DNA from: Bacteroidota bacterium
GTDB taxonomy: Bacteria; Bacteroidota; Bacteroidia; Bacteroidales; Paludibacteraceae
DNA length: 64,000 bases
Direction: 5' to 3'
Assembly (NCBI GenBank): GCA_023391625.1
Contig: JAEWAN010000034.1
Location: 914,698-978,697, forward strand
The notes beneath the pieces were generated by a model that was not told the origin of the DNA, ran no database searches, and worked only from the letters and a program-made list of their open reading frames with translations. The position numbers were made by a program, and so were the translations under genes. Shown one piece after another: positions 43,882 through 53,217 of this stretch (positions are counted from its first letter, which is position 1; each line of letters opens with the position of its first letter).

Positions 43882-45144
43882 ATGTTATATCACTTATTCA
43901 CTTATTTGGATCAAACATTTGATTTTCCCGGAGCTGGATTGTTTAATTATATCTCATTCCGGACAGCTTTGGCATTTATCACCTCTCTGCTTATAGCTAC
44001 TATTTTTGGAAAAAAAATCATCAGATTCCTTCAAAAGAAACAAATCGGCGAAACAATACGCGACCTTAATCTGGAAGGACAATTAAGCAAAAAAGGTACA
44101 CCTACAATGGGAGGTCTAATCATTATTTTATCAATTCTGATTCCTACCCTACTGTTTGCCGACCTGACTAACATATACATCATCTTGATGATCATCACCA
44201 CTATATGGACCGGTGCTATCGGTTTTCTGGATGATTATATTAAAGTATTCAAAAAAAATAAAGACGGATTAAACGGAAGGTTCAAAATCGTCGGGCAAGT
44301 AGGTTTGGGACTTATAGTAGGATTAGTAATGTATTTAAGTCCGGATGTAGTTATAAGAGAAAACATCGAAATAAAAGGAGAAAACAGAGTTGAAGAAGTC
44401 ATGTATTCCAGCCAGGACGTAAAATCAACCAAATCTACCATTCCTTTCGTCAAAAACAATAATCTGGATTATGCCGGAGCATTCCGATGGCTTGGAGACA
44501 ATGCCCAGACCTGGGGATGGATTCTTTTTGTCCTGGTCTGCATATTTATTGTCACTGCCGTGTCAAACGGAGCCAATCTCACCGACGGATTAGACGGATT
44601 AGCCACGGGGTCTTCCGCCATTATGGGGGTCACGCTCGGAATACTTGCCTATGTATCCGGGAATGTAAACTATGCCGGATACCTTAATATTATGTACATA
44701 CCAGGTACCGGAGAACTATTAATATTTGCCGGAGCCCTGATTGGAGCGACTATCGGATTTTTATGGTATAACTCCTACCCTGCACAGGTATTCATGGGCG
44801 ACACCGGCAGCCTGATGTTAGGAGGAATTATAGCCGTGTTTGCTATTGCCATACGTAAAGAATTACTTATACCTATCCTATGCGGTGTTTTCCTGGCAGA
44901 AAGCCTTTCTGTTATATTTCAGGTTAGTTATTTCAAATTTACCAAAAGAAAATATGGCGAAGGCAGAAGGCTGTTTAAAATGGCTCCTCTCCATCACCAT
45001 TATCAGAAAGCAGGAAACGCAGGGATACAAGCTATCATACAAAAACCTATCATTCCACTGCCCGAATCAAAAATCGTTGTCCGTTTCTGGATCATAGGAA
45101 TGATTCTTGCTGCAATCACTATTATTACACTGAAAATCAGATAA
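43882..45144 (+). CDS. mraY: Phospho-MurNAc-pentapeptide transferase (lipid I synthase)
   Basis: A 420-residue polytopic membrane protein with about 10-11 helices, carrying GTPTMGGLIIIL, LDDYIKVFKKNKDGL, the catalytic NLTDGLDGLATG and MGDTGSLMLGG motifs, and the late HHHYQKAG. It moves phospho-MurNAc-pentapeptide to undecaprenyl phosphate. A roughly 50-residue cytoplasmic insertion (GENRVEEVMYSSQDVKSTK) after helix 5 is longer than in E. coli, as in other Bacteroidota. Confidence 0.97.
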   Translation: MLYHLFTYLDQTFDFPGAGLFNYISFRTALAFITSLLIATIFGKKIIRFLQKKQIGETIRDLNLEGQLSKKGTPTMGGLIIILSILIPTLLFADLTNIYIILMIITTIWTGAIGFLDDYIKVFKKNKDGLNGRFKIVGQVGLGLIVGLVMYLSPDVVIRENIEIKGENRVEEVMYSSQDVKSTKSTIPFVKNNNLDYAGAFRWLGDNAQTWGWILFVLVCIFIVTAVSNGANLTDGLDGLATGSSAIMGVTLGILAYVSGNVNYAGYLNIMYIPGTGELLIFAGALIGATIGFLWYNSYPAQVFMGDTGSLMLGGIIAVFAIAIRKELLIPILCGVFLAESLSVIFQVSYFKFTKRKYGEGRRLFKMAPLHHHYQKAGNAGIQAIIQKPIIPLPESKIVVRFWIIGMILAAITIITLKIR

Positions 45145-45152
45145 TAAAAAAA

Positions 45153-46487
45153 ATGAAAAGAATAGTCATATTAGGAGCTGGTGAAAGTGGTGTAGGTGCC
45201 GCTATTTTAGCTAAAAAACAAGGCTTTGATGTTTTTGTATCCGACTTAGCTGAAATAAAAAATAAGTATAAGAACATGCTGGATGAAAATGGTATCCGTT
45301 GGGAAGAAAAACAACATACCGAAGCCTTGATATTAAATGCAGATGAAATCATAAAAAGCCCCGGCATACCGGAAAAAGCTCCCATCATAAAAAAACTGCG
45401 GGAAAAATCAATCCCTATAATTTCTGAAATTGAATTTGCCGGAAGATACACCGACGCTAAAATGATTTGTATTACAGGAAGTAACGGAAAAACAACCACT
45501 ACCTCCCTGATATACCATACATTAAAAAAAGCTGGTATAAACGTAGGCCTGGCTGGCAACATAGGCCACAGTCTGGCATTACAAGTAGCCAACGAGCATT
45601 TTGACTATTACGTGGTTGAATTAAGCAGTTTTCAACTGGACGGAATGAATGAATTTAAAGCGGATATTGCTATTTTACTCAATATCACTCCAGACCATTT
45701 AGACCGCTATGACTATAAATTTCAAAACTATATAGATTCAAAATTCCGTATCATACAAAATCAAACCGAAAAAGACGCATTCATATACTGGGAAGAAGAT
45801 CCGGTGATTAAACGTGAGCTTGCAAAAAGAGAAATACACTCTGCATTATATCCTTTTTCTTTGGAACGTCACGAACAAACAAAGGCTTTTATCGAAAAGG
45901 AACAGCTTATTATACAAACATTACAAAACATATTAAACATACCTGTGTCTGAATTGTCACTAAAAGGTATTCACAATACATACAATTCTATGGCAGCAGG
46001 ATTAACAGCTTCTATTGTAAACGTGAAAAAAGAAACCATAAAAGAATCACTGCAAGACTTTCAGGGCGTGGAACATCGTCTGGAATATGTAGCAACAGTA
46101 CGTAATATCAGTTTCATCAATGACTCTAAAGCGACAAACGTAAATTCATGCTGGTACGCATTACAAAGCATGAAAACACCGGTAGTACTGATATTAGGAG
46201 GAATTGACAAAGGAAACGATTATAGCGAAATAGAACAACTTGTATACGAGAAAGTACGAGCACTTATTTTCATGGGGACCAATAACACCCCGTTACATCA
46301 GTTTTTCGATAAGAAAGGGAAACAGATCGTAGATGTAGAATCTATGGAGGATGCCGTAAACAAAGCATACGAACTTGCTTTACCGGGAGATACCGTATTA
46401 TTATCGCCATGCTGCGCCAGTTTTGACCTTTTCCAAAGCTATGAAGACCGCGGAAAACAGTTCAAAACATGCGTAAAAAATTTATAA
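45153..46487 (+). CDS. murD: UDP-MurNAc-L-alanine--D-glutamate ligase
   Basis: A 444-residue protein with Rossmann N-terminus VILGAGESGVGAAILA, ATP loop ITGSNGKTTTTSLIY (about 107-121), DHLDRYDYKFQNY and C-terminal ATNVNSCWYAL and LSPCCASFDLF. It adds D-glutamate to UDP-MurNAc-Ala. It starts 8 bp after mraY. Confidence 0.97.
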   Translation: MKRIVILGAGESGVGAAILAKKQGFDVFVSDLAEIKNKYKNMLDENGIRWEEKQHTEALILNADEIIKSPGIPEKAPIIKKLREKSIPIISEIEFAGRYTDAKMICITGSNGKTTTTSLIYHTLKKAGINVGLAGNIGHSLALQVANEHFDYYVVELSSFQLDGMNEFKADIAILLNITPDHLDRYDYKFQNYIDSKFRIIQNQTEKDAFIYWEEDPVIKRELAKREIHSALYPFSLERHEQTKAFIEKEQLIIQTLQNILNIPVSELSLKGIHNTYNSMAAGLTASIVNVKKETIKESLQDFQGVEHRLEYVATVRNISFINDSKATNVNSCWYALQSMKTPVVLILGGIDKGNDYSEIEQLVYEKVRALIFMGTNNTPLHQFFDKKGKQIVDVESMEDAVNKAYELALPGDTVLLSPCCASFDLFQSYEDRGKQFKTCVKNL

Positions 46488-46532
46488 TAACAATTCCGTC
46501 AAAAGGAACAAAGAATTTTCATAAGGAGACGT

Positions 46533-47750
46533 ATGAACTCATTCTTCAAAAAAATATTAAAAGGAGATACTACCCTCTGGATCGTATTTCTGGCATTATG
46601 TGCAGTTTCTGCCATTGAAATGTACAGTGCTTCCAGTACGCTGGCCTATAAAGCAGCCAACTACTCCGTACCGATGTTGCGTCACGTACGTTTCCTGGCT
46701 ATTGGCATTTTGCTGGCATACGGCATTCACCTCATTCCGTACAAATATATCCGGGTAATTTCTTATTTGGGACTGATACTCTCCATTTTTCTACTTATCA
46801 TTGTCCAGTTTAAGGGCGTTTCTGAAAATGATGCCACACGTTGGTTCGAAATTTTTGGCATAAGATTCCAACCTTCGGAAATAGCAAAATTATCATTGGT
46901 TATCGTAGTTGCCGACTTTATTTCAAGGATTAAAGGCGATAATCCTCAGGAGGAAAAAACATTTTTCTGGTGGATTATGGGATTAACAGGAGTCGTCTGT
47001 TTTCTCATCTTTTTAGAAAACTTCTCTACAGCCTTGTTATTGTTTCTTATTGTATGCCTAATGCTGTTTATAGGGCGGGTATCACTAAAACGTCTGGGAA
47101 TTATAATAGGGGCAATGATGGTTGTAGCTGTAATGGGTTACTTCATTGTAAAAGCAACTCCTGCCGAATCCATGCCGGGAATGTTCAAACGTTCCCATAC
47201 ATGGGTAGCACGCATCGACCGTTTCTTTGAAAGTAACGAAGATTCTGAAAAATACGTCATTACCGACGAAACTCGCCAGCAAAAACGGGCTAGTATAGCC
47301 ATAGCCCGTGGAGGAGTATTCGGCGTATTCCCTGGAAACAGTATAGAAAGAGATTATCTGCCTCAGGCTTATTCCGACTTTATATATGCCATTATTGTAG
47401 AAGAAATGGGATTGATGGGAGGCATTATGGTCATTCTGCTATACCTCATTCTCCTATTCCGTGCCGGTCAGATAGCCACCAAATGCGGCTCCGTATTTCC
47501 AGCCTTGCTCGTCATCGGACTATCTTTAATGGTAGTAATACAGGCTTTTATCAGTATGTCTGTAGCGACAGGGCTTGGCCCCGTCACCGGACAGCCCTTG
47601 CCGTTAATAAGCCGTGGAGGTACATCCATCGTATTAAATTGCATATACTTCGGAGTCATTCTCGGAGTAACCCGTCAAATAAAGGAAGAACAAGCCAAGA
47701 GTAATCAAATAAATGATGAAATACCTGTGGTGGAATTAGATAAATTATAA
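46533..47750 (+). CDS. ftsW: Septal SEDS glycosyltransferase FtsW
   Basis: A 405-residue polytopic SEDS protein with about 10 helices. It shows ATRWFEIFGIRFQPSEIAKL (the conserved R-x-I...QPSE region, about 95-115), the large periplasmic loop 7/8, and the late VATGLGPVTGQPLPLISRGGTS. It polymerises septal glycan with the PBP encoded upstream. The cytoplasmic tail after the last helix is short. Confidence 0.96.
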   Translation: MNSFFKKILKGDTTLWIVFLALCAVSAIEMYSASSTLAYKAANYSVPMLRHVRFLAIGILLAYGIHLIPYKYIRVISYLGLILSIFLLIIVQFKGVSENDATRWFEIFGIRFQPSEIAKLSLVIVVADFISRIKGDNPQEEKTFFWWIMGLTGVVCFLIFLENFSTALLLFLIVCLMLFIGRVSLKRLGIIIGAMMVVAVMGYFIVKATPAESMPGMFKRSHTWVARIDRFFESNEDSEKYVITDETRQQKRASIAIARGGVFGVFPGNSIERDYLPQAYSDFIYAIIVEEMGLMGGIMVILLYLILLFRAGQIATKCGSVFPALLVIGLSLMVVIQAFISMSVATGLGPVTGQPLPLISRGGTSIVLNCIYFGVILGVTRQIKEEQAKSNQINDEIPVVELDKL

Positions 47751-47760
47751 ATATAATACA

Positions 47761-48411
47761 ATGAAAAAAGCATTCCTGCTATTAATCGGACTAATTACCA
47801 GCTTGGTGTTATACGCCCAGGGACTTAACAATCCCTATCCTTATGACACGGAAGATCTAAAAAACATCCTGGAAATGCAGGGATATAAAACTTTTAAATT
47901 CCCTTTCAAGATAAAAGAAGGAGAATATATTTCCATTAGTTACGATGTATACCAGTTCGGAAAAAAGATAAAAGAAGGACACTTTATAGAAGACTTTCAA
48001 ACGAAAAATGATCTTATCATAAATCATCACATTGCACAGAAGGATACAACCGTATATCTCCGTTTTTATTTTACGGAAAAAGATGATTCCCTTATTGTAA
48101 AAAATGTTCTGCCCGGAATCACAGGAATGGAAAAATTCAACATCTCGGGCATTGCACTATCTGAGATATCCGGATATGGTGAAACGGACGAATCAATGTC
48201 CGGCAGGCAACAATTAATGTTTTATTACGGTCTTTATCAGGATTCAGAAATATTTAAAAAGGAAAATGAAACACTATATTGCCCTACCGGCCTATCAAAA
48301 GAATCATTAATTCAAAACTATGATTTGATTATCATGTATTATGCAGAAAGAATCAGTGCAGAAAGAGCAAAAAACATTCTGAATGAAAACAAATACAAAC
48401 AGAAATTATAA
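47761..48411 (+). CDS. Exported protein of unknown function inserted between ftsW and murG
   Basis: A 216-residue protein with a Sec signal peptide (MKKAFLLLIGLITSLVLYAQ, cleavage about 20). The mature part is beta-rich (YISISYDVYQFGKKIKEGHF; TVYLRFYFTEKDDSLIV), followed by a helical tail (AERISAERAKNILNENK). No enzymatic motif. It starts 10 bp after ftsW and so is transcribed with the division cluster, but ftsW and murG are normally adjacent. It could be a periplasmic division-associated factor or a passenger. I do not recognise the family. Confidence 0.65.
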   Translation: MKKAFLLLIGLITSLVLYAQGLNNPYPYDTEDLKNILEMQGYKTFKFPFKIKEGEYISISYDVYQFGKKIKEGHFIEDFQTKNDLIINHHIAQKDTTVYLRFYFTEKDDSLIVKNVLPGITGMEKFNISGIALSEISGYGETDESMSGRQQLMFYYGLYQDSEIFKKENETLYCPTGLSKESLIQNYDLIIMYYAERISAERAKNILNENKYKQKL

Positions 48412-48509
48412 TTTTGTTTCACAATAAATAAACCATAAAAAGACCAATATTTTTCATTTTCTGACTTTAGGAAACGAAACGAACTAAAAACGATCATCAT
48501 TTTATTTAA

Positions 48510-49643
48510 ATGAAAATGACTACAAATAATAGCAATAAAAAAAATCCATACAGATTTATCATCAGCGGAGGAGGAACAGGAGGACATATCTTCCCGGCAA
48601 TCAGTATAGCCAATGCATTAAAAGAAAAATTCCCGGATGCCCGTTTTCTTTTTGTGGGAGCGCTGGGACGTATGGAAATGGAACGTGTTCCACAAGCCGG
48701 ATATGAAATAGAAGGTCTCCCCGTCAGAGGTTTCGACCGCAAAAACATATTAAAAAATATACAGGTATTACGTGACCTGTTTAAAAGTACCCGTAAAGCA
48801 AAAAAGATTATCAAAAACTTTAAACCCGATGTAGCCATAGGAGTAGGCGGATACGCCAGTGCCCCTACCCTACGTGCGGCAGCAAACTTTGGAGTACCTA
48901 CCGTTCTACAAGAACAAAACTCTTATGCCGGAGTTACCAACAAATTGCTGGCAAAGAAAGCGAAACGCATTTGTGTAGCTTATGACGGTATGGAACGTTT
49001 CTTTCCTAAAGACAAAATAATCCTGACCGGAAATCCGGTTCGTCAGGATCTTTTTTCCGTTTACCCGAAATCTCAGGATGCATATGATTTTTTCAACTTC
49101 GATAGCCAGAAAAAAACGTTACTGATAGTAGGAGGCAGCCTGGGAGCACGCACCATCAATCAAAGTGTTATAGCCCATTTAGACAAACTGTGCCAATCCG
49201 GAATACAAGTCATCTGGCAAACAGGGAAATTTTACATTGACGATGCCCGTAAAGCGGCAAAAGCATTCTCCACTGAAAACATTATCATAACGGATTTCGT
49301 ATCACGTATGGATTATGCCTACGCCATAGCAGATATAGTCATATCCCGTGCCGGAGCGAGCTCCATATCCGAATTATGTTTACTTGAAAAGCCTGTCATT
49401 TTAGTGCCTTCACCCAACGTTGCTGAAGACCATCAGACACAAAATGCATTGGCTTTAGTGAGAAAAGATGCTGCAATCATGATAAAGGACAGTGAAGCGC
49501 AGAAAGAACTCGTACCTGCCGCATTAGCATTGATAAACAACGACGAAGAACTGAACAAGCTAAGCAAAAATATAGCAACTTTGGCTCAACGAGATTCTGC
49601 CAACAGGATTGCCAATGAAATAATCAAACTTATCAATCAATAA
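48510..49643 (+). CDS. murG: Lipid II synthase (undecaprenyldiphospho-muramoylpentapeptide GlcNAc-transferase)
   Basis: A 377-residue GT-B enzyme with ISGGGTGGHIFPAISIA (G loop 1), GVGGYASAPTLRAA, QEQNSYAGVTNKLL, GGSLGARTINQSV and the UDP-GlcNAc site SRAGASSISELCLLEKPVILVPSP. It adds GlcNAc to lipid I. About 100 bp of non-coding sequence precede it, following the inserted unknown gene. Confidence 0.97.
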   Translation: MKMTTNNSNKKNPYRFIISGGGTGGHIFPAISIANALKEKFPDARFLFVGALGRMEMERVPQAGYEIEGLPVRGFDRKNILKNIQVLRDLFKSTRKAKKIIKNFKPDVAIGVGGYASAPTLRAAANFGVPTVLQEQNSYAGVTNKLLAKKAKRICVAYDGMERFFPKDKIILTGNPVRQDLFSVYPKSQDAYDFFNFDSQKKTLLIVGGSLGARTINQSVIAHLDKLCQSGIQVIWQTGKFYIDDARKAAKAFSTENIIITDFVSRMDYAYAIADIVISRAGASSISELCLLEKPVILVPSPNVAEDHQTQNALALVRKDAAIMIKDSEAQKELVPAALALINNDEELNKLSKNIATLAQRDSANRIANEIIKLINQ

Positions 49644-49716
49644 AAAAATTATAAATAATCTATATTTTCAAAAACAAAAGAAATACACATTGGTTTTAGA
49701 AACAAATGCACACAAC

Positions 49717-51090
49717 ATGAATAATTTTTTCAGATATTATTTCCTGGGAATAGGAGGAATAGGAATGAGCGCGTTAGCCCGTTACTTCAACGCCAAAGGA
49801 TTTCCCGTTGCAGGATATGACCGTACCGCAACCCCGCTGACAACCAGCCTGGAAAACGAAGGTATTGAAGTGATATACGATGAAAGCGTAATCGCTATCC
49901 CTGAACAATATACACAAGCCGGGACTACCCTGGTTGTTATAACACCAGCTATTCCGGAAGATCATCCTCAACTCAAATATTTCAGAAAAAATAATTTCAC
50001 CATCCAAAAACGGGCACAGGTATTGGGTAATATAACGCGCCAGCAGTTAGGCATATGCATAGCCGGAACTCATGGAAAAACAACGACCTCTACCATTACC
50101 GCCCATTTATTATACCAATCCCACGTATCATGCAACGCATTTCTGGGTGGAATTGCCAATAATTACCAAAACAACCTGCTTTTGTCCAAAGACAGCAATC
50201 TGGTGGTAATAGAAGCCGATGAATATGACCGCTCATTTCATCAATTAACTCCTTACATGGCTGCTATTACATCCATAGATGCCGACCATCTGGATATCTA
50301 TGAAACCAAAGATGCTTTCCGCGAGAGTTTTGAACATTTCACTTCTTTAATAAAACCGGGTGGAGTACTCATCCTCCATAAAAACATAGAACTTACTCCC
50401 AAACTAAACAAAGGAGTCAAATTATACACCTATTCATTAGACCAGGGAGGTGACTTCCATGCCGAAAACATCCGAAATCAAAAAGACCGGCTATATTTTG
50501 ATTTTGTATCTCCGACCGAACGTATCAACGACCTGTACCTGACTGTCCCCATGCTAATCAACGTAGAGAACAGTATAGCAGCCATAGCTTTGGCATGGTT
50601 AAACGGTGTCAGCAGCGAAGAAATAAGAACAAACATTTCCTCTTTTTCCGGAATATACAGACGTTTTAACACGGTATATAAATCAGATAAGATTATATAC
50701 ATGGATGACTACGCTCATCATCCGTCAGAGATAAAAGCCAGTATCAAATCAATAAAGAATCTGTATCCGGAACTTAAATTAACCGGTATCTTCCAGCCGC
50801 ATTTATACAGCCGTACACGTGACTTTGCCGACGAATTTGCGGAAGCGCTGTCAGCACTGGATGAGCTTATATTATTAGACATTTATCCAGCACGTGAAAA
50901 GCCTATTCCGGGAGTTAGTTCCAAATTGATTTTTGATAAAGTTAATCTGAAAAACAAAACATTGTGCTCCAAAGAAAATCTATTACCTTTGTTGAAGGAA
51001 AGAAAAATGGAGTTGCTTGTAACCTTGGGTGCCGGTGACATAGACCAATTGGTACCCCAGATAAAAGAGCAACTAAAGTCCTGTTTGTAA
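49717..51090 (+). CDS. murC: UDP-MurNAc--L-alanine ligase
   Basis: A 457-residue protein beginning MNNFFRYYFLGIGGIGMSALA; I chose this ATG (49717) over an in-frame TTG at 49690 because homologues begin just before the GIGGIGMS motif. ATP loop AGTHGKTTTSTITAHLL (about 113-129), then EADEYDRSFHQL and DDYAHHPSEIKA. It adds L-alanine to UDP-MurNAc. It is followed after 1 bp by ftsQ; no ddl gene is present between them, unlike in many other phyla. Confidence 0.96.
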   Translation: MNNFFRYYFLGIGGIGMSALARYFNAKGFPVAGYDRTATPLTTSLENEGIEVIYDESVIAIPEQYTQAGTTLVVITPAIPEDHPQLKYFRKNNFTIQKRAQVLGNITRQQLGICIAGTHGKTTTSTITAHLLYQSHVSCNAFLGGIANNYQNNLLLSKDSNLVVIEADEYDRSFHQLTPYMAAITSIDADHLDIYETKDAFRESFEHFTSLIKPGGVLILHKNIELTPKLNKGVKLYTYSLDQGGDFHAENIRNQKDRLYFDFVSPTERINDLYLTVPMLINVENSIAAIALAWLNGVSSEEIRTNISSFSGIYRRFNTVYKSDKIIYMDDYAHHPSEIKASIKSIKNLYPELKLTGIFQPHLYSRTRDFADEFAEALSALDELILLDIYPAREKPIPGVSSKLIFDKVNLKNKTLCSKENLLPLLKERKMELLVTLGAGDIDQLVPQIKEQLKSCL

Positions 51091-51091
51091 A

Positions 51092-51829
51092 ATGAAACGT
51101 CCCGTATTAAATAAGATATTAGTCATATGTAGTATTGCCGTAGTAATACTATATGTTGTAATATCATTATATGGTTTTACGGAAAAAAGAAAAAATACAA
51201 TCTGCGAACAAATAGACATTGTTCTGTCCGAACAGGGAAAAACCGGACTGATAAACCCTGAAAGCATTGAGTCACAATTAAAAAAGCAACAGGTATATCC
51301 GGTAGGAAAAGCACTCAAAGACATCAGCACTGAAAAAATAGAAAATGTATTGCAACAAAACGGACTGATTAAATCTTCTGAATGTTATTTCACACCTAAC
51401 GGAACGGTACGCATACATATTTATCAATGTACACCCAAATTCCGGGTTATAGGCAAGGAAAATTACTACATAGACACGGAACGGAAAAGAATCAACCCGA
51501 CCGATTATACAGCCTATGTACCCGTTGTTTCCGGTTATGTAACTTATGAAATGGCAAGTGGAGAACTGTTTGATTTCATTACTTTTCTGGAAAAAAATTC
51601 ATTCTGGAATGCCCAGATAGAACAAATATATGTACGTCCTGACCAGAAAATAGAACTTGTTCCACGAGTTAGCGACAGCATTATATTATTAGGATCATTG
51701 GACAATTATCCAGCTAAACTTGAAAAACTAAAAAAATTATACGTTAACGGCTTTAATAAAATAGGTTGGAACCGATACAAAACAATAGACCTACAATACA
51801 AAGGACAAATTGTTTGTACAAAAAAATAA
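51092..51829 (+). CDS. ftsQ: FtsQ/DivIB-like cell division protein
   Basis: A 245-residue bitopic protein: short basic cytoplasmic N-terminus, one membrane helix (about 6-26), then a periplasmic POTRA-like region (ISTEKIENVLQQNGLIKSSECYF; VRIHIYQCTPKFRVI) and a FtsQ-type barrel (YIDTERKRINPTDYTAYVPVVSGYV). It connects early and late division proteins. Identity is supported by topology and position between murC and ftsA. Confidence 0.9.
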   Translation: MKRPVLNKILVICSIAVVILYVVISLYGFTEKRKNTICEQIDIVLSEQGKTGLINPESIESQLKKQQVYPVGKALKDISTEKIENVLQQNGLIKSSECYFTPNGTVRIHIYQCTPKFRVIGKENYYIDTERKRINPTDYTAYVPVVSGYVTYEMASGELFDFITFLEKNSFWNAQIEQIYVRPDQKIELVPRVSDSIILLGSLDNYPAKLEKLKKLYVNGFNKIGWNRYKTIDLQYKGQIVCTKK

Positions 51830-51887
51830 ATATTTTTATATATCTAATTCTGCCAAGAAAACCGCTTTATCAAAACAGACTATTTTT

Positions 51888-53186
51888 ATGATGAACGAAA
51901 ACAAACAAATAGTTATAGATATGGGAAGTTCCCGTATTTCGGTCATGGCAACCGAAGTGTTGGAAAGCGGAGAAGTTCGCATACTATCCGAAGAATCCAA
52001 AAAATCAAATGACATAAGGTATGGTGTCGTTGAGCAACATACAGAAGCAGCCCATACAATAACCCGGTTAGTACGTTTACTTCAAAACAGCGCACATCTG
52101 CCGCAGGTTAATTCATTATGTGTAAGCCTGAACGCTAAAACAATGAAACAAGTACCTGTACGCATTCACCGGGCAAGAGTTCCCAATAGAACCGTCACTA
52201 ACAATTTGATAAACGGAATGCTCAGCGAATGCAAGAGCAAGTTCAACCAGCTTGATGTCGATGTACTTGATATCATTCCGTTATACTATGATATCGACGG
52301 AAGAAAAACAAAATCTCCCATAGGACAGAATGCTGATAACATAACAGGGTTCTATAATGTCATAGTAGGAAGCATATACATAAAACAGGAAATAGAACGG
52401 GCATTTGAGCGCACCATGGCTTTTACCCCTCATCCCTACTCTCCCCTGGGTATTGAGGCCCTTTCTACCGTTTTGCTTGAAGAGAACGAACGCCAGAACG
52501 GATGCGCCCTGATTAACTTCGGTGCAATGACTACCACTTTAGGCATATATAAAGAAGGGGTACTGCAACAACTAATGGTTGTGGGCTTAGGAGGATTGAA
52601 TATCACCAAGGACATAGAGTCATTAGGTATCAGCGAAGATAATGCGGAAAAATTAAAATGCCTGAAAGGTTGTGCATTAAATAGTTTAGTGTCCTATCCC
52701 ATACGTATAAAAATACCTTCTGCCACAGGCGAAGATTATTTAAATATTGATACAGATTTTCTGGCCACCATAATAGAAGCACGCCTTACCGAGATACTAA
52801 CCCCTATCTTACACGAGATACAAGCTCAATTCACGGAACTTGAAGGCGGCATCATCATCACCGGCGGGGGAGCCAAACTAAATAATATCCTTGATTTTCT
52901 GGAAGAGAAAACCGGCCTTCCGGTTCGTTACGGCGACCATTCGGAATGGTTGAGTGAAGATACCGACGAACGTTTTTACGATCCGGTTTACTCTCAAGCA
53001 GTGGGAACTGCCGTTTTACTGAATGAATACCAAAAAGAGCATCCGGAAATAAAAACGGAACAAACAGAAAATAAAGAAAACAAAACTGATAAGAAAAATC
53101 AAAAAGTTAAATTCACCGAGAAAATTACTTCCGGAATCACGAATAAAATCCTAAGACTTTTTGAAGACGATAATTATCTCAAATAA
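51888..53186 (+). CDS. ftsA: Cell division protein FtsA
   Basis: A 432-residue actin-fold ATPase. I start it at MMNENKQIVIDMGSSRISV (51888; 51891 is equally possible) instead of the in-frame TTG at 51810, which would overlap ftsQ. Motifs: phosphate-1 IDMGSSRISV, the 1C domain with RIHRARVPNR, phosphate-2 INFGAMTTTLGI, and adenosine GGIIITGGGAKL. The C-terminal GITNKILRLFEDDNYL is the amphipathic membrane-targeting helix. It anchors FtsZ to the membrane. Confidence 0.94.
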   Translation: MMNENKQIVIDMGSSRISVMATEVLESGEVRILSEESKKSNDIRYGVVEQHTEAAHTITRLVRLLQNSAHLPQVNSLCVSLNAKTMKQVPVRIHRARVPNRTVTNNLINGMLSECKSKFNQLDVDVLDIIPLYYDIDGRKTKSPIGQNADNITGFYNVIVGSIYIKQEIERAFERTMAFTPHPYSPLGIEALSTVLLEENERQNGCALINFGAMTTTLGIYKEGVLQQLMVVGLGGLNITKDIESLGISEDNAEKLKCLKGCALNSLVSYPIRIKIPSATGEDYLNIDTDFLATIIEARLTEILTPILHEIQAQFTELEGGIIITGGGAKLNNILDFLEEKTGLPVRYGDHSEWLSEDTDERFYDPVYSQAVGTAVLLNEYQKEHPEIKTEQTENKENKTDKKNQKVKFTEKITSGITNKILRLFEDDNYLK

Positions 53187-53217
53187 TCACAAGGTTTAAT
53201 TTCATAGAACAAACTAT

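Noticed and set aside
51810..51887. N-terminal extension of ftsA from a TTG start
   Set aside because: It overlaps the end of ftsQ, and the added residues do not resemble FtsA; the ATG pair at 51888/51891 fits the family.
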